A DNA stretch of 64,000 nt from Epiperipatus broadwayi (GCA_028023455.1 JAQFVV010000022.1:8823100-8887099), one strand, 5' to 3'; shown: positions 46,081 to 57,929, counted from the stretch's first letter. The notes: generated from the letters alone by a model not told the origin. Program-made: numbers and translations.

Positions 46081-46432
46081 AAATTTTTAATTTTTTAGTA
46101 TGTTAAAATAAAAGAAATAATTTTTAATGGGTTTAAAACGGAATAATTCTTTAGAAAGATAAGCTAAAAGGAATATTTTTCAAATATGTAAAAGAAATAA
46201 TTTAAATTAAAGTTGTTTTTTTTTTTTGTTAATTTTCATTTTTTCATATAAGTAATAAATATATAACAGAAATCTTTAAACCTATACCCAATAACAATAT
46301 TAAATTACATATATTGTTGATTATCGAAGCCGATTAATTGGCCAAATGGCCGTTACCGATTAATCGGGGAAATGACTGATATAGCCGATTTCTGATTACT
46401 TGCCAATTAATCAGTGCAACCCTAGTATTTAG

Positions 46433-46868
46433 TCTCAATTAAAACTTACTTTTTTTAAATTATAAATTTGCTTTATTTATAAGATGTTTAAAAAACAAAA
46501 TTCATTGTCCATGATTAAATTATTTTTAAAAATTGTTGTTGGTTATATATATAAATATGGTTAAAATGGTTTAGTTCAGTAGTAAATTGCTGTATATGAA
46601 AGCTAAAATCTCCTGTATCAAAGACTAGCTTGCCATTTTTCAGTTTCGAGCAATTGCCCATTCAATTAATTAAAACTTTACCAGGAGAACTGGACTTTAG
46701 ATATCAAAAACAGTTTAAAATAAAAATAAAGGAATGGTTCACTGTTTGAAAATTCTTTAGAAATTTAAGTAATGGAAATGCAGCTGGGTTACACTCCTTC
46801 AGCCTGTCACTTGACAACTGCACCAAATCATACAGGGCAGTTTTTTTAATTATGTGCACAAAATGTTT
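46433..46868. other. AT-rich intergenic DNA
   Basis: Nothing recognisable. Confidence 0.5.
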
Positions 46869-46882
46869 ACAATTATTGCTTT

Positions 46883-47488
46883 TATATAAGGGATTCGAAC
46901 TCAGACATTTATATGACCCTCACCTCTCCATGCTATCTCATATTGCTGACCCACATGATCAGCCACATGTTGAAAAAATAAATAATCACCAATATACATA
47001 TTTCATGCTAATCCAGCAATCATGAATTGATCCAGATTACTATCTCCACACATATATACAATCAGTGCTCAGTTTTATATTAAGATAGCCAATCTTCATA
47101 CTTTAATGGACAAGCTTCAAACTACTCCAACCCACAACTCTTCAGCCATCCATTTCATTGAAAATCTGATGGTGGAACTTTCAAGAATTGTGGGTTGGAG
47201 TAGTTTGGAGCCTGTCCATTAAAGTATAAAGGTTGGCTATCTTAATTTAAAGCTGAGCACTGATTGTATATGTGTGGAGATAGTAATCTGGACCATCTGA
47301 TGATTGCTGGTTTAGCATGAAATATGTATATTGGTGATTATTTATCTTTTCAACTTGTGTGCGATCAGGTCGGTCAGCAATATGAGATAGCATTGAGTGT
47401 TGAAGATCATGTGAAAGTCTGAGTTCGAATCCCTTATATATTACATTATATGTGCAGGTGTGTGTAAGCCTGTACAGTGTATTAAATT
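46883..47488 (+). mobile_element. Hammerhead-hairpin element, full-length copy
   Basis: This is the longest family copy. Arms of about 245-250 bases (46888-47133 and 47184-47437) pair along their whole length, including apex segments absent from the 37986 copy (CAAACTACTCCAACCCACAA against TTGTGGGTTGGAGTAGTTTG). The shared tail (TATGTGCAGGTGTGTG, then AAGCCTGTACAGTG) follows. The flanks ACAATTATTGCTTT (46869-46882) and ATAATTATTGTTTT (47489-47502) match at 12 of 14. The right-arm hammerhead (CTGATGA at about 47300, perfect TGCT/AGCA stem II, GAAATATG, then TTGG) keeps the core. The left-arm copy is mutated (TCATGA). Confidence 0.8.
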
Positions 47489-47502
47489 ATAATTATTGTT
47501 TT

Positions 47503-48049
47503 CTTAAATGCAACTGTTTCCAATGCTTTATGAGAAAAATCAATTTTCTCAATTGGCAAAATGTTGTTTAGAGGGCGCCCAATGATCAAAGATTTATTCT
47601 AAACTATAAATGATTTATTTGTTGCTTTTCAACATACTTTTGAACAAAAAAAAAGTATCTTGCAATCTCATTTTGCATAGAAGTGATAAAGAGTATGTCT
47701 ATTTATACATCTGCATACACACTTATATATATATTGTTACATTTTGAATTACAAGTGATAAACTTACTCCACCCACATCTTTGACCCCAACCCCCTAGAT
47801 AAATACAGTAATGATTATCATTAATCATTTACTAAATCAAAGATTGTCTCTGGCCCACATATAAAATTTAAACTTCAATTAAAGTTTAATGTATTTATTG
47901 TTTTTTTTAAAATTAAACATACACACATGGAGTTATTCACATTTCTCTGTCCCATATGTAATAGTTTTATAAATGCATTAAACAACCTCCATATCATTAC
48001 CCACTTTTTCTCAAATCAAATTGATATATATATGAGAGATGGTTATCTG
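47503..48049. other. AT-rich intergenic DNA
   Basis: Nothing recognisable. Confidence 0.5.
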
Positions 48050-48190
48050 GGCGAAGTGATGAGTGCTGATTCAGCATGAAATACATTTTGGGGGTCGTTT
48101 GTCTTTTATTGTATCTTTATTTATATGATCAGAAAAGAATGTATCGATGGTGTGGAGGTTGTTTACTACATTCATATATATCTTCGCTCA
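48050..48190 (+). mobile_element. Hammerhead-hairpin element, right arm only
   Basis: GAGAGATGGTTATCTGGGCG, then TGATGA, GTGCT-GATTC-AGCAT (stem II with five pairs counting G-U), GAAATACATT, followed by ATGATCAGAAAAG and TGTGGAGG-like family strings. The first core base is G rather than C and stem I is damaged. No left arm or tail is visible. Confidence 0.6.
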
Positions 48191-49953
48191 GTCGTTCATC
48201 TTGTAAATTTTGCATGTTTACATAATTAAATTTTTTTCTAAATTTATTTAACATCTGTTGTAAAACTGAAGCTAAATAGTTTGAAATATATTCTGGTTGG
48301 GAATCTTCTTTTTCCTGTAGTGAATTGATTAAATTTCAAAACACACTTTGCATATGAACTTATTTCAGCACGTCTTTCGCTACTAGGGTATAAAACAAAA
48401 TTAGAATATTTTGATATATATAATATTCTGTGAGATTGATTATTTCATGGAAAGAGGATTCTACTTAATATCAGAAACTGAAAATAAATAAAAAATCTGT
48501 CGTGATTTATTAATTATATAAACAAAAGAATATCTTAATGGAAATACATGACAATGATTTTGTTCTAAAATTTATATAACATATCTGTAACTTTAAACTT
48601 GTTTTGCTTTTCTTTAACGTCATCATTTGATTGCACAATATTAGGAAGTGGTATTGAAAATTACTTTTCTCATTTCTTAATAGATGGCAGCAGGTGCAAT
48701 TTTGCCTTTTAATCAGTTTCTCTTGGACTTAGCGAGAAGGATTAAAATTTACCATGTAAAAAATTATCATTATGGAAATATAAAGTAAGGCTTTATTGAA
48801 ACGATGAGTTATTGATAAATAAAAACTAAATCATATGACTTATATGATTTCTTTTGTGTGTGTGTGTATGTGTGTATTAGAGAAAAGATAAGAATGAGAA
48901 GAAAAATAAAAAATATATTAATTTCTTTTTTATTTTTAATATTGAATTACAACAAATAAATAATTTTTTAAATCTCTTTAGAGGTTAATACACCGTTTCA
49001 CTGAATACTTAAGATTATTAAAAAACGCACTGAAAATATGCAAATATTTTAGCAGTCCATATTTATAGAACAGGATTATAATAGATTCATTCATCCATGC
49101 TCATAATTGAGGTTTTCAAATGTAGAGAAAGGTCGTGTATATTTATTAGGTTAGAGATTAATTTCAAGAAAGGGTGCAGAAGATGATTGTAATATGATTT
49201 AATCTTCATCTTCCATAGAGAGATGATATAAATAATTAGTCAAATGATTCATTGTTTAGGAGGTAAGACAGATACCATAAGCCTATGGATAATGAGTGAC
49301 GGTTTATTTTTACATTTCACATTTGCAATTTGTAAAGAGGTAATCTTACACCCTGGGAACCTCAAATAGTTTAGTGCAATGATAGATTTTGAAGATCAAT
49401 GTTTATAAACTGCAGATTCAATTTTGGCCACTTCTTATATTCAAATTTCATATGAAATTCCGATCAGTAGATCATTCAATTATTTATTATTTTTTGTAAA
49501 GAGAATCTTGAATATATGAATACTGGATACGTTTCATCTTCTCTTTATAATTTTTAAGTCTATTGCCATATACTTTGTTTTTCTGATTCTTAGATTCTCT
49601 TATTCATATCAGTCCTGCACACTTCTATTACCCAACTATACATTGGGTATTATGATCTCATTCTAAATTTCTTATGATATTTGGGATTTAATGTAAGATC
49701 TCAGTTGACTGCCTGTTAAAATAATAGTTTATTTCCTATAGCAAAATATTCATCCTCAATCCTATGAGCCTCTTAATTCATTTGATAAATAACATTAATA
49801 ATATTCTGTTTGTTTTTCACTTACGAGTTTCACTCTCATTCTTTTCCTATTGAATCTATCAAACATCTTTCCATACTGAATAATCTATCTTTATTACACA
49901 TTTAAAAAAATCTTTCTTTTTAAACACATATTTTCATGTACACATAGTCACAT
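48191..49953. other. AT-rich intergenic DNA with a TG microsatellite
   Basis: No gene is seen. A (TG)n run lies at about 48856-48875. Confidence 0.5.
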
Positions 49954-50265
49954 CCAAGCAGCATTTTATATGTGTGTGTATATATTTTTTTAAATCGAAT
50001 GTTCAAACTCCATATATGGAATGACGATGAAATTATTCTGGAAACAACAATAAGATCAGCCATAAACAAATGGGAATTAATTTATGCCAAAGGGAAATTT
50101 AAATATCAACCAAGCAGCATTTTATATGTGTGTGTATATATTTTTTTAAATCGAATGTTCAAACTCCATATATGGAATGATGATGAAATTATTCTGGAAA
50201 CAACAATAAGATCAGCCATAAACAAATGGGAATTAATTTATGCCAAAGGGAAATTTAAATATCAA
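49954..50265 (+). repeat. In-frame tandem duplication, 156-bp unit
   Basis: 49954-50109 and 50110-50265 are almost identical (one clear difference, GACGATG/GATGATG). Because 156 is 52 codons, the open frame 49972-50349 reads the same 52 residues twice (FKLHIWNDDEIILETTIRSA core). It lies just before the LINE-C RT remnant and is probably part of that LINE. Confidence 0.9.
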
Positions 50266-51690
50266 ATAATATTTGCTCAAATATTTAGCATTAGATTCAA
50301 AGGATGTATGCAATGGGATTATGCAAATACAGCAATAAAATGTAAATAAATTTATTTGATGTTTGTGCAGAACTTGATGCTTTAGGATTATCTCACAATG
50401 CAATGGAGCATATTTATTATTACCTAAAAATATACATGATCATGAAAGCAAATAAATCTTTCTGAAGAAGACATTAAGTAATTAAATAGTTCATGCATTT
50501 ATAGCTATTACCAAAGTTTTAAGGGTGGTTAATAGATACAACTATTTGGGAATTGTTTAAAGTAATCAGAGAAATTGCTTGGATGAATGGTAGAAAAAAT
50601 TGATAAATAAAGCAAAGAAAAGAAAGGTATTGATAAAGAAATTAACAGTCTTCTCCTATAATAAATATGATGTAGCTAGAATTGTATGGAAGGGAGTGGC
50701 AATAGCAGGGTTAACATATGGTAATGATGTGTTATGTGTTAGTAAAGGGGTATTAAATTACTTAGAAAAAGTACAAAGAGAAGTAGGGAAACATGCATTA
50801 GATGCAGAAGTATGGATGGCAAAGGAAGAAATTCAAGGAGAAATGGGATGGTCAAGTTTTTATATGAGAGATGCAAAAAGCAAAATGAAAATGTTTGGAA
50901 GATTGCAGTTTATGGATAATAAAAGAATAGCCAAAATAGTATTTAATTGGTTTATGAATAAATGGCTTGCAATAAGATGAGTGTGAAAGGTAATGCATTA
51001 TGCAGAAGATTTAGATAAAGAATTTATGTCTATATACTTATACAAAAGGTGGAATGATTGTGTTAGAAGAATTGTTGAGTATTTTAGTGTTAAGGAATGG
51101 GGTAAAGAATAGATGTATTAATAAAGAATAGGAAGATGGAGAGCTAGTATGGAGAGTAAAAAGAGTTTAAATATTTATAGAAGTAAACAGAATATTTGGT
51201 GCGAGTTAATTTATGATAATAGCAAGGAAAGTAGTTTACTGTTTAAGGCTTGAATGGGATCTTTAGCAACAAGGGAATGTACACTTAAATGGAGAAATAT
51301 TGATGATTTAGTCTGCAAGCTGTGTAAGGAAGGTATAGAAAATATTAGGCATCTGTTAATTGAATGTAAATTCCTAAAAGCAGAAAGGATACAAATAATG
51401 AAGTTGTGGAGGAATAAATATGAACAAAGTGATTATACAGAAAGTGGCTTATTGGTTTTTATGCTGGGTTTGGGAAAAGATAAAGGGGTTTTAGATCTAA
51501 AGGCCATGGTGTTGACAAAGGTTATGTTGTGTAAATGGGATGGAGCAGGGTAGAAAAGAATATGGGAAAACTTGGCATTGAGAATGGAAAGGGCTTCAAA
51601 ATGGCTAACAGGTTTCTCTGGTCATAGTTGCTGAGAGATTCCTGATTCTGTAAAAGGAGAAGTCACAATGCATCACATCACATATATGTA
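50266..51690 (+). pseudogene. LINE-C copy 1, RT end and C-terminal region
   Basis: VLRVVNRYNYLGI at about 50518 is the post-catalytic YLG block of non-LTR RTs. Then come ARIVWKGVAIAGLTYGND, LEKVQREVGKHALDAEVW, GEMGWSSFYMRDAKSKMKMF and MDNKRIAKIVFNW, and after frameshifts GSLATRECTLKWRN and CKLCKEGIENIRHLLIEC (C-x2-C-x8-H-x4-C). The copy ends GAGAAGTCACAATGCATCAC. It is a different family from LINE-A and RTE. Several stops make it non-functional. Confidence 0.8.
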
Positions 51691-51693
51691 AAT

Positions 51694-52680
51694 TTATGGG
51701 AGTGGCAGTAGCATGGTTAACATATGGTAATGATGCATTATGTGTAAGTAAAGGGATGTTAGATCAGTTAGAAAAAGTACAAAGAGAAGTAGGAAGTCAA
51801 GCATTAGATGCAGATGTGTGGATGGCAAAGGAGGCAATTCAAAGAAAGATGGTATGGTCAAGTTTTTATATGAGAGATGCAAAAATCAAAATGTTTGGTA
51901 GACTGCAATTTATGGATAATAAGAAAATAGCCAAAATACTATTTAATTGGATTATGTATAAAGAATAGGCAACAAGTTGGATGAGAAAGGTAGTATTGTA
52001 TGCAGAAGATTTGGGTAAAAAAATTGTCAGTATACTTATACAAAACATAGGATGATTGTGTTAGGAGAATTGTTGGGTGTTATAGTGTCAAGGAATGGGA
52101 TAGAAGAGTAGATGCATTAATAAAAAAATAGTGAATTGGAGAACTAGTATGGAGAGTAAAAAAAAGTTAAAAAATATATAAAAGTAAACAGAATATTGTA
52201 TGCAAGTTAACTTATGATAATAGCAAAGAAAGTAGTTTATTGTTTAAGGCTTGATCAGGATGTTTAGCAATAAGGGAATGTACAATTAAATGGAAAAAAT
52301 ATGTTGGGGATTTAGTCAGTTATGTAGGGAAGGCATAGAAAATATTAGGCATCTGTTAATTGAATGTAAATGCTTGCAAGCAAAAAGGGTACAAATAATG
52401 AAGTTATGGAAAAATAAATATAAACAAAGTGATTAAACATAAAGTGGATTCTTGGTTTTATGTTGGATTTGGAAAAAGATAAAGGGGATTTTGATATAAA
52501 GCCCATAGAGTAGACAGAGATAATGTGAAATGAGATGGAGCAGGATAAAGAAAAATATAGGAAAAACTTAGAGTGGGGAATGGAAAGGAAAGGTAAGGTG
52601 GTTAACAGGTATCTCTGGGCATAGTGGCTGATAGATTCCTGTCTTTGAGAAAGGAGAAGCCACAATACATATCATTGCAA
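51694..52680 (+). pseudogene. LINE-C copy 2, head-to-tail with copy 1
   Basis: It repeats the C-terminal part of copy 1: GVAVAWLTYGNDALCVSKGM, VQREVGSQALDADVW, VWSSFYMRDAKIKMFGRLQF, and after breaks the knuckle region near 52310-52370, ending GAGAAGCCACAATACA. It begins within about ten bases of the end of copy 1 in the same direction. Confidence 0.8.
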
Positions 52681-53290
52681 CATGTACCAGAACAAACTAA
52701 GTGATAAATTTTTGTTCAGCAAAAAATCAAAAATGGGAAGAAAAAAAGTTTAAAAATGTGGAAATAATATTTCACTAATATATTTTTATAATGGACATAA
52801 TTGAGAAACATACATACAATACATTTTAAAATGTGAGAGTATTTAAAAAACTATCAATGAGCTTTAATGTTATAGAATCACTCAGCAGTGCAGTGTGAAA
52901 ATACCAACAGTCAAAGCCTGCCTACAATTTATTTAAAAGGTGTTTGCATTTGTGCTTTTTTTTTGCGATATATAATTAATTTTCCCTCTTTTGTGGATTT
53001 AGTTTATTTATGCATTTGCATTGATTGACCAAGAAGGATATCTTTTTTTATTTAAAGTTTTTATCAATTTATTACTATCAATTACTATTATCGTATTGTG
53101 GAATTTCCTGTGTTGTGAAATTAAAATTTATGCACTTTATTTATTTCTATCAATTATTATTTGGAAGCCACCTTTTTGGATTTAGATTTCTTATGAATTT
53201 ATTACTGACAATTACTATCAATTCTTTGTGGAATTGTGTTTTTCTTATCACTAATTTAAATTTTCCTGAAAGTTTATTTTAATAATAAAA
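52681..53290. other. AT-rich intergenic DNA
   Basis: Around 53050-53230 a phrase like TTTTTATCAATTTATTACTATCAATTACTAT recurs two or three times in degenerate form, a weak tandem repeat of about 60-110 bases. Confidence 0.45.
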
Positions 53291-53306
53291 TATATTATTT
53301 TCATAT

Positions 53307-53623
53307 ATATTGCTTATAATAACTTCTGTCATATACACTTTAATGCAAAAGAATTTTTTTAATAAAACTTCTTTATTTTTCTAACAGATTCAAATGTTCA
53401 GCAGTCTTCATCAGAGCTTTGATGAAGACTTCTGGACAGTCAAAACTGTCAGTCTTTATCAAAGCTCTGATGAAGACTGTTGGACAGTCGAAACTATCAG
53501 AAAAATAAAAAAGTTTTATTTAAATTTTTTTTTTTCATTAACGTGTATATGAGAGAAGTTATTATAAGCAATATATATGAATATATAAAGAAATGCAAAG
53601 AAAGTAAAAGAGAAGAATAAGTG
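53307..53623 (+). mobile_element. Long-hairpin element with 16-bp TSD and hammerhead-like cores
   Basis: Arms of about 120-140 bases (53307-53420 and 53440-53582) pair, including TATATTGCTTATAATAACTTC against GAAGTTATTATAAGCAATATA (shown here only in part). An A-rich tail of about 40 bases follows. TATATTATTTTCATAT is identical at 53291-53306 and 53624-53639. Near the apex are two cores, 53419-53446 (TTGATGA..., mutated to CAAAAC) and 53467-53494 (CTGATGA, A, GACTG-TTGGA-CAGTC, GAAAC). Confidence 0.8.
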
Positions 53624-53639
53624 TATATTATTTTCATAT

Positions 53640-55590
53640 TTTCAAGAGTATTATTTATTTTGCAATTATTGTCTGTTGGCAGAATTTATTAATTTCAGGT
53701 TTGTTTTCTAAAAAAAATACATTGTTTTATATTTTTAAATATATTATATTTATGCTTTTGATATATTATGAAAAAATGAAACTTATCAATTAGCTTATTT
53801 TAATATAAGTTGGCATATATAATCACTCTATCAATGGATAGATGATAAATACAAATGACACTTGTAATTATATACTTCACATAAATGCTGGGAACTGAAG
53901 AGACCTTGAATCAACTGCATGTTAAAATCTTGTAGCATTTTTTTTCTATATCCACAACTATGGATTTGAGTATTAACTGTAGTTTCTAAAAATATAAGTT
54001 CCTGTATATGAGTAGAAGTAGGGATAGGTAAAGGGTTAGTACAAAAGATATGTATATATTGCACCATTTATTTATATATGGTACAAATATATTGGCATTT
54101 GGTAAAAGCTAAAAGAAAAAGTAAATTTAGCCATCTTATTAAAAGATGCAATTTTAATTTTTTTTAGTTAGTGTAATTTTTTTTTTTAATGTACAATGAG
54201 AGTTGATTTTTTTGTTTCGAATTATTATTTTGATTAAAAATAAGAGTTAAAATTAGAAAGGATAAATGACACACAGATTACTAATCCAAACAAATAAAAA
54301 GAAAAATTCCGAAGTAAAAGATTACCATCATTTAAACTTTTTTTGGAAGCTAATTAAAGATGGCAGAATTATGCTGAAAAAAAAAAGACTTTGTAACTTA
54401 AATTTAAGAAAGAGTGTACAAGATTATTATCTTGTATGCTAATAAAACGACAAAAGAAAATAGATGCGCAGAGAAGTCTAAAAATGGATCATGACTATAA
54501 AAGGTCAGAAAAACTTAAAACTGGGTCTTTGTCTTTTTCTTAACTAGCAGCTTCCATTAGGTCCAGGATAGGGAAAATATCCTATCCTAGACTACTCATA
54601 TGAAGGACTACCATTACTCATATTCTGAGGTGAATCGTCATGCGGCGTGGAACCAATGCATTTATAGATACCTTTCATCATATAGGTCACTCAAAAAAAA
54701 CTGTCAAGTCTAATCATTAGGATGGGCCAAGAACCCCTACAAAAACATTAACAGAGGTAAACTAGATAATTTCAATGAGTTCTTCAAAATGCATACTACA
54801 AAACTTACTGATAAGATTATTCATATCCCGATTGTGACTAAATTAAGCTTATAATATAATTCTGATAGAGACTTTCATTTAAAGAACTTTCTAGAAGAAA
54901 CTATGAACTTTAATGGTGAAACTGTTTTAATTAATTGATTCATGTCTGGATTAGCGTGCATGTATTCTTTCCAACTTATTAATAATTTATCTTTTAAATA
55001 TTTTAATTTGTTAGAATAAAATATTTATTTCTAATATCAACTATTCACTGTGCATTATTAATGATAGTTATTGAATTTATTAATGTTAGTTTATTAGGAT
55101 TTGATTGTATAATTTACCTTTGCCAATATTTGTTGATTAAGCCCCGGGAATAATATTCTCTAAAAAATAAAATTACGGGAAATCATAACCCTTACCTTTT
55201 AGTTACTTGAGTCAAAATTATGGGATATGAAGAAGTTAGGAGTCTATTAAATATGGTTCCCTCTTATAAATTAAAACTAGCTTCATCGGCAATTTCCATT
55301 GCAATAATTATTAGGCCAGTTAATCAGGAAATATAGCTATGTTTTTGGAAATAGGAACAAGATATTTTTCTACACCATAACTTGATTAACTTTCACTTAA
55401 TAGTGTGTAAAAAAAGGCCTACCAGAATCAACAAAAATGTGAAGAACATTACAATATATAGGGGGGGGGGGGGAATTTATAGATGTATTTGGTCCATCAT
55501 ACATTTAAAGTGTAAATCTGAGATTCAAAAAAATACAAAAGAAATATAATAATTTCTGATATAATGAAAAATAATAAAAAATAAAAAACC
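53640..55590. other. AT-rich intergenic DNA with one open fragment
   Basis: Apart from the fragment at 54716-54852 and a G run of 13 at 55461-55473, nothing is recognisable. Confidence 0.45.
54716..54852 (+). pseudogene. Unrecognised 45-codon open fragment
   Basis: The frame GWAKNPYKNINRGKLDNFNE, continuing FFKMHTTKLTDKIIHI, is open in a GC-richer island (54530-54850). No start codon is evident and it ends at a stop. The charged, transposon-like composition suggests an unidentified retroelement linker, but no motif proves it. Confidence 0.25.
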
Positions 55591-55594
55591 AAAT

Positions 55595-55715
55595 GCCTTC
55601 ATTGCTTAGAAGTTCATAAAAAATTTGAGCACCAGAAGTGATGGTGCTGAGCCATGATTCATGGTTCTTAAACTTCAAAATCTGTTACTCTACTAATGCA
55701 CTAATCATTTGTGTA
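55595..55715 (-). repeat. tRNA-like SINE-2 copy
   Basis: GAGCACCAGAAGTGATGG, GAGCCATGATTCATGG, CTTAAACTTCAAAATCTG and TACTCTACTAATGCACTA match the copies clustered at 14230-15150, in the same orientation. Confidence 0.6.
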
Positions 55716-56019
55716 TTTATTAAAAGTTGATTATTGTTTGCTAAAAATACAGATTTTAAAAAACATAGTGAGTGATAAAATTTTATGTGTATAAATCTGT
55801 CTTTGTGAATGAATGTTTATTTGAACAAAATGGAGCATACAAAATTTAGAGTGAATTGTGTGACATTTCATAAAGTGTGAATTAAAAAATGAAGCTTTAA
55901 TCACTTTGCAAAACAGTGAGCATAATATTAAAATACAAAGATGACATATTTGTTCAGATGCATCCTATATATATATATCAAAATATTAATATATAACAAA
56001 CTAACCAAAGGAAATACAT

Positions 56020-56827
56020 ATAAAAACAAAAAAAGACTTATAAATCCAATAAATAATATTATATTTCAACCAGAGGACTGGTTTTCATCAGAAAGAAAAA
56101 AATACACAGTAAAATGGAGATAATCAAAAATTACAGATTTGGTAAAAGATTAAAAATTTTATTTTTAAATTCAAGACCTTAGAACCACATGGATTGAATT
56201 TGAACACTGGAACTATTACATCTCTGGGTTATCTGGTCTCCTAAATGATTTCTATATGTGTGTTTTTTATGTGAAAATTTTTCTTATATGAGATTTTTTA
56301 TGTATAGATTGGTTACATGGATGTTTAATATCTGTGTTTAATTGGTTTATAGATGAATAATTAGTTATAAATTATTGTACTTTGCACTAACTATAATTTT
56401 TGATTAAAATGTATAAGTATTTTAGTTTTTAATGAATATTAATGTGAGCACAGCTATTTTTTGTATGTGAGCATAGTTTAATTTTTCTATGTATGCACAT
56501 ATGTATATTTTAATTTTTAATTTTGGATTTTTTATTTTTATATATATATATTTTTATTTATTTTAATTTAAATAGAATTTAAGCTTGATTAGGAGGGAAT
56601 GTAATTTTTTTTTTTTTGTTTGAATTTTGTCATTGATTGGGTAGATATTCTGTGTTAGATTTTGTGACCAATCAGGGGGGGGTTGTTAAAATTTTTAATC
56701 TTTTACCAAATCTGTAATTTTTGATTATCGCCATTTTACTGTGTATTTTTTTCTTTCTGATGAAAACCAGTCCTCTGGTTGAAATATAATATTATTTATT
56801 GGATTTATAAGTCTTTTTTTGTTTATA
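56020..56827. mobile_element. Element with 140-bp terminal inverted repeats
   Basis: 56021-56160 and 56685-56822 are near-perfect inverted copies (AACCAGAGGACTGG, ATTACAGATTTGGTAAAAG, CAAAAAAAGACTTATAAATC landmarks). The interior of about 520 bases has no protein. The outer ends run into TA repeats, so the duplication cannot be read. Each arm carries CTGATGA, A, AACCAG-TCCT-CTGGTT, GAAAT (plus strand 56757-56785; minus strand 56063-56091). Confidence 0.75.
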
Positions 56828-56984
56828 TATATATATATTATTTATGTAATGAATGAGAAGATCAAAAAAGAAATGGTCACTGAAGCAAGTATTGATGAGT
56901 CAAATTTGTTTTAGTATATTACTGTTTATGAATATTAAAAAAAAAAAGCTGACCTTAGCTTGCACAATGCTTTTCAAGATCTAA

Positions 56985-57640
56985 GTGATGTGATGAGATG
57001 CACTGTGACTTATACGGAATCAGGAATCTCTCAGCAACTATGCCCAGAGAAATGTGTTAGCCACTTTGACTTCCCTTTTCATTCCCCACCCAAGGTTTCC
57101 CATATTCTTTTCCATCCTGCTCCATCCCATTTCCCCAACATAATCTTTGTCAACTCCATGGCATTTATATCTAAAAAACCCTTATCTTTTCCCAAACGCA
57201 GCATGAAACCCAATAAGCCACTTTCTGTGTAATCACTTTGTTCATATTTATTCTTCCACAACTTCATTATTTATACCCTTTCTGCTTTCAGACATTTCCA
57301 TTCAATTAACAGATGCCTAATATTTTCTATGCCTTCCTTACACAACTTGCAAACTAAATCACCCATATTTTTCCATTTATATGTATATTCCCTTGTTGCT
57401 AAAGATCCCGTTCGAGCCTTAAACAATAAACTACTTTCCTTGATATTATCATAAATTAACTCACACCAAATATTCTGTTTACTTCTATAAATATTTAAAC
57501 TCTTTTTACTTTCCATACTAACTCTCCAACTCCATATTCTTTATTAATGCATCTATTCTTATATCCCATTCCTTAACACTATAACACTCAACAATTCTCC
57601 TAACACAATCATCCCACCTTTTATATAAGTATACTATTTA
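56985..57640 (-). pseudogene. LINE-C copy 3, C-terminal region, minus strand
   Basis: The minus strand reads MESKKSLNIYRSKQNIWCEL, SSLLFKARTGSLATREYTYK, CKLCKEGIENIRHLLIEW and KNKYEQSDYTESGLLGFMLR, then the 3' end matching GAGATTCCTGATTC...TCACAGTGCATCTCATC. Two frames (81 and 62 codons) survive. The last cysteine of the knuckle is W here. Confidence 0.85.
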
Positions 57641-57654
57641 TACTACTACTACAG

Positions 57655-57925
57655 CTCTGCTACCTATTGTAAGTTTGAGTAACTAATAGATATTAGTTAT
57701 AGTGCTTATTAAATCCCTATTCAGTCTGTTTCTCTGTATCTCACTAGTAGCTTAAGTTTTTTATCATTGAAGTTTTAAACTGGATCTAGCCTCATTTGAT
57801 TTTTTTTGGCTGTAATATATTTAAGCCAGATATTAGTCTGGTAATATAGATAAGGTCATCACTAAATAGAGATTTAATAAGCACGAAACATTTATTGATT
57901 ACTCAAGCTGATAGTAGGGGACAGA
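57655..57925. repeat. Inverted repeat, arms about 70 bp
   Basis: CTCTGCTACCTATTG...TGCTTATTAAATCCCTATT (about 57653-57722) and its inverted counterpart ending CTGATAGTAGGGGACAGAG (about 57863-57925) pair with mismatches. It abuts the 5' edge of LINE-C copy 3. Part of the interior resembles 7940-8030. Confidence 0.6.
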
Positions 57926-57929
57926 GCTA

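Larger units (their letters stand above)
40032..46424 (+). mobile_element. hAT transposon carrying a nested LINE
   Basis: The ends are inverted copies: left AGAGTTGCACTGAT, right (reverse complement) AGGGTTGCACTGATTAATTG. The left flank GAATTTAT (40024-40031) and right flank GTATTTAG (46425-46432) match at 6 of 8 positions, and the latter fits the hAT target pattern nTnnnnAn. Inside lies a broken BED-finger transposase gene in two parts (41349-42296 and 45163-46080), separated by an inserted LINE. Without that insert the element would be about 3.5 kb, a normal hAT size. A hammerhead-like motif lies in its 5' non-coding part at 40641-40671. Confidence 0.8.

Noticed and set aside
55941-56123. 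60-codon frame within the inverted-repeat element
   Set aside because: It lies inside the terminal inverted repeat and has no protein motif.
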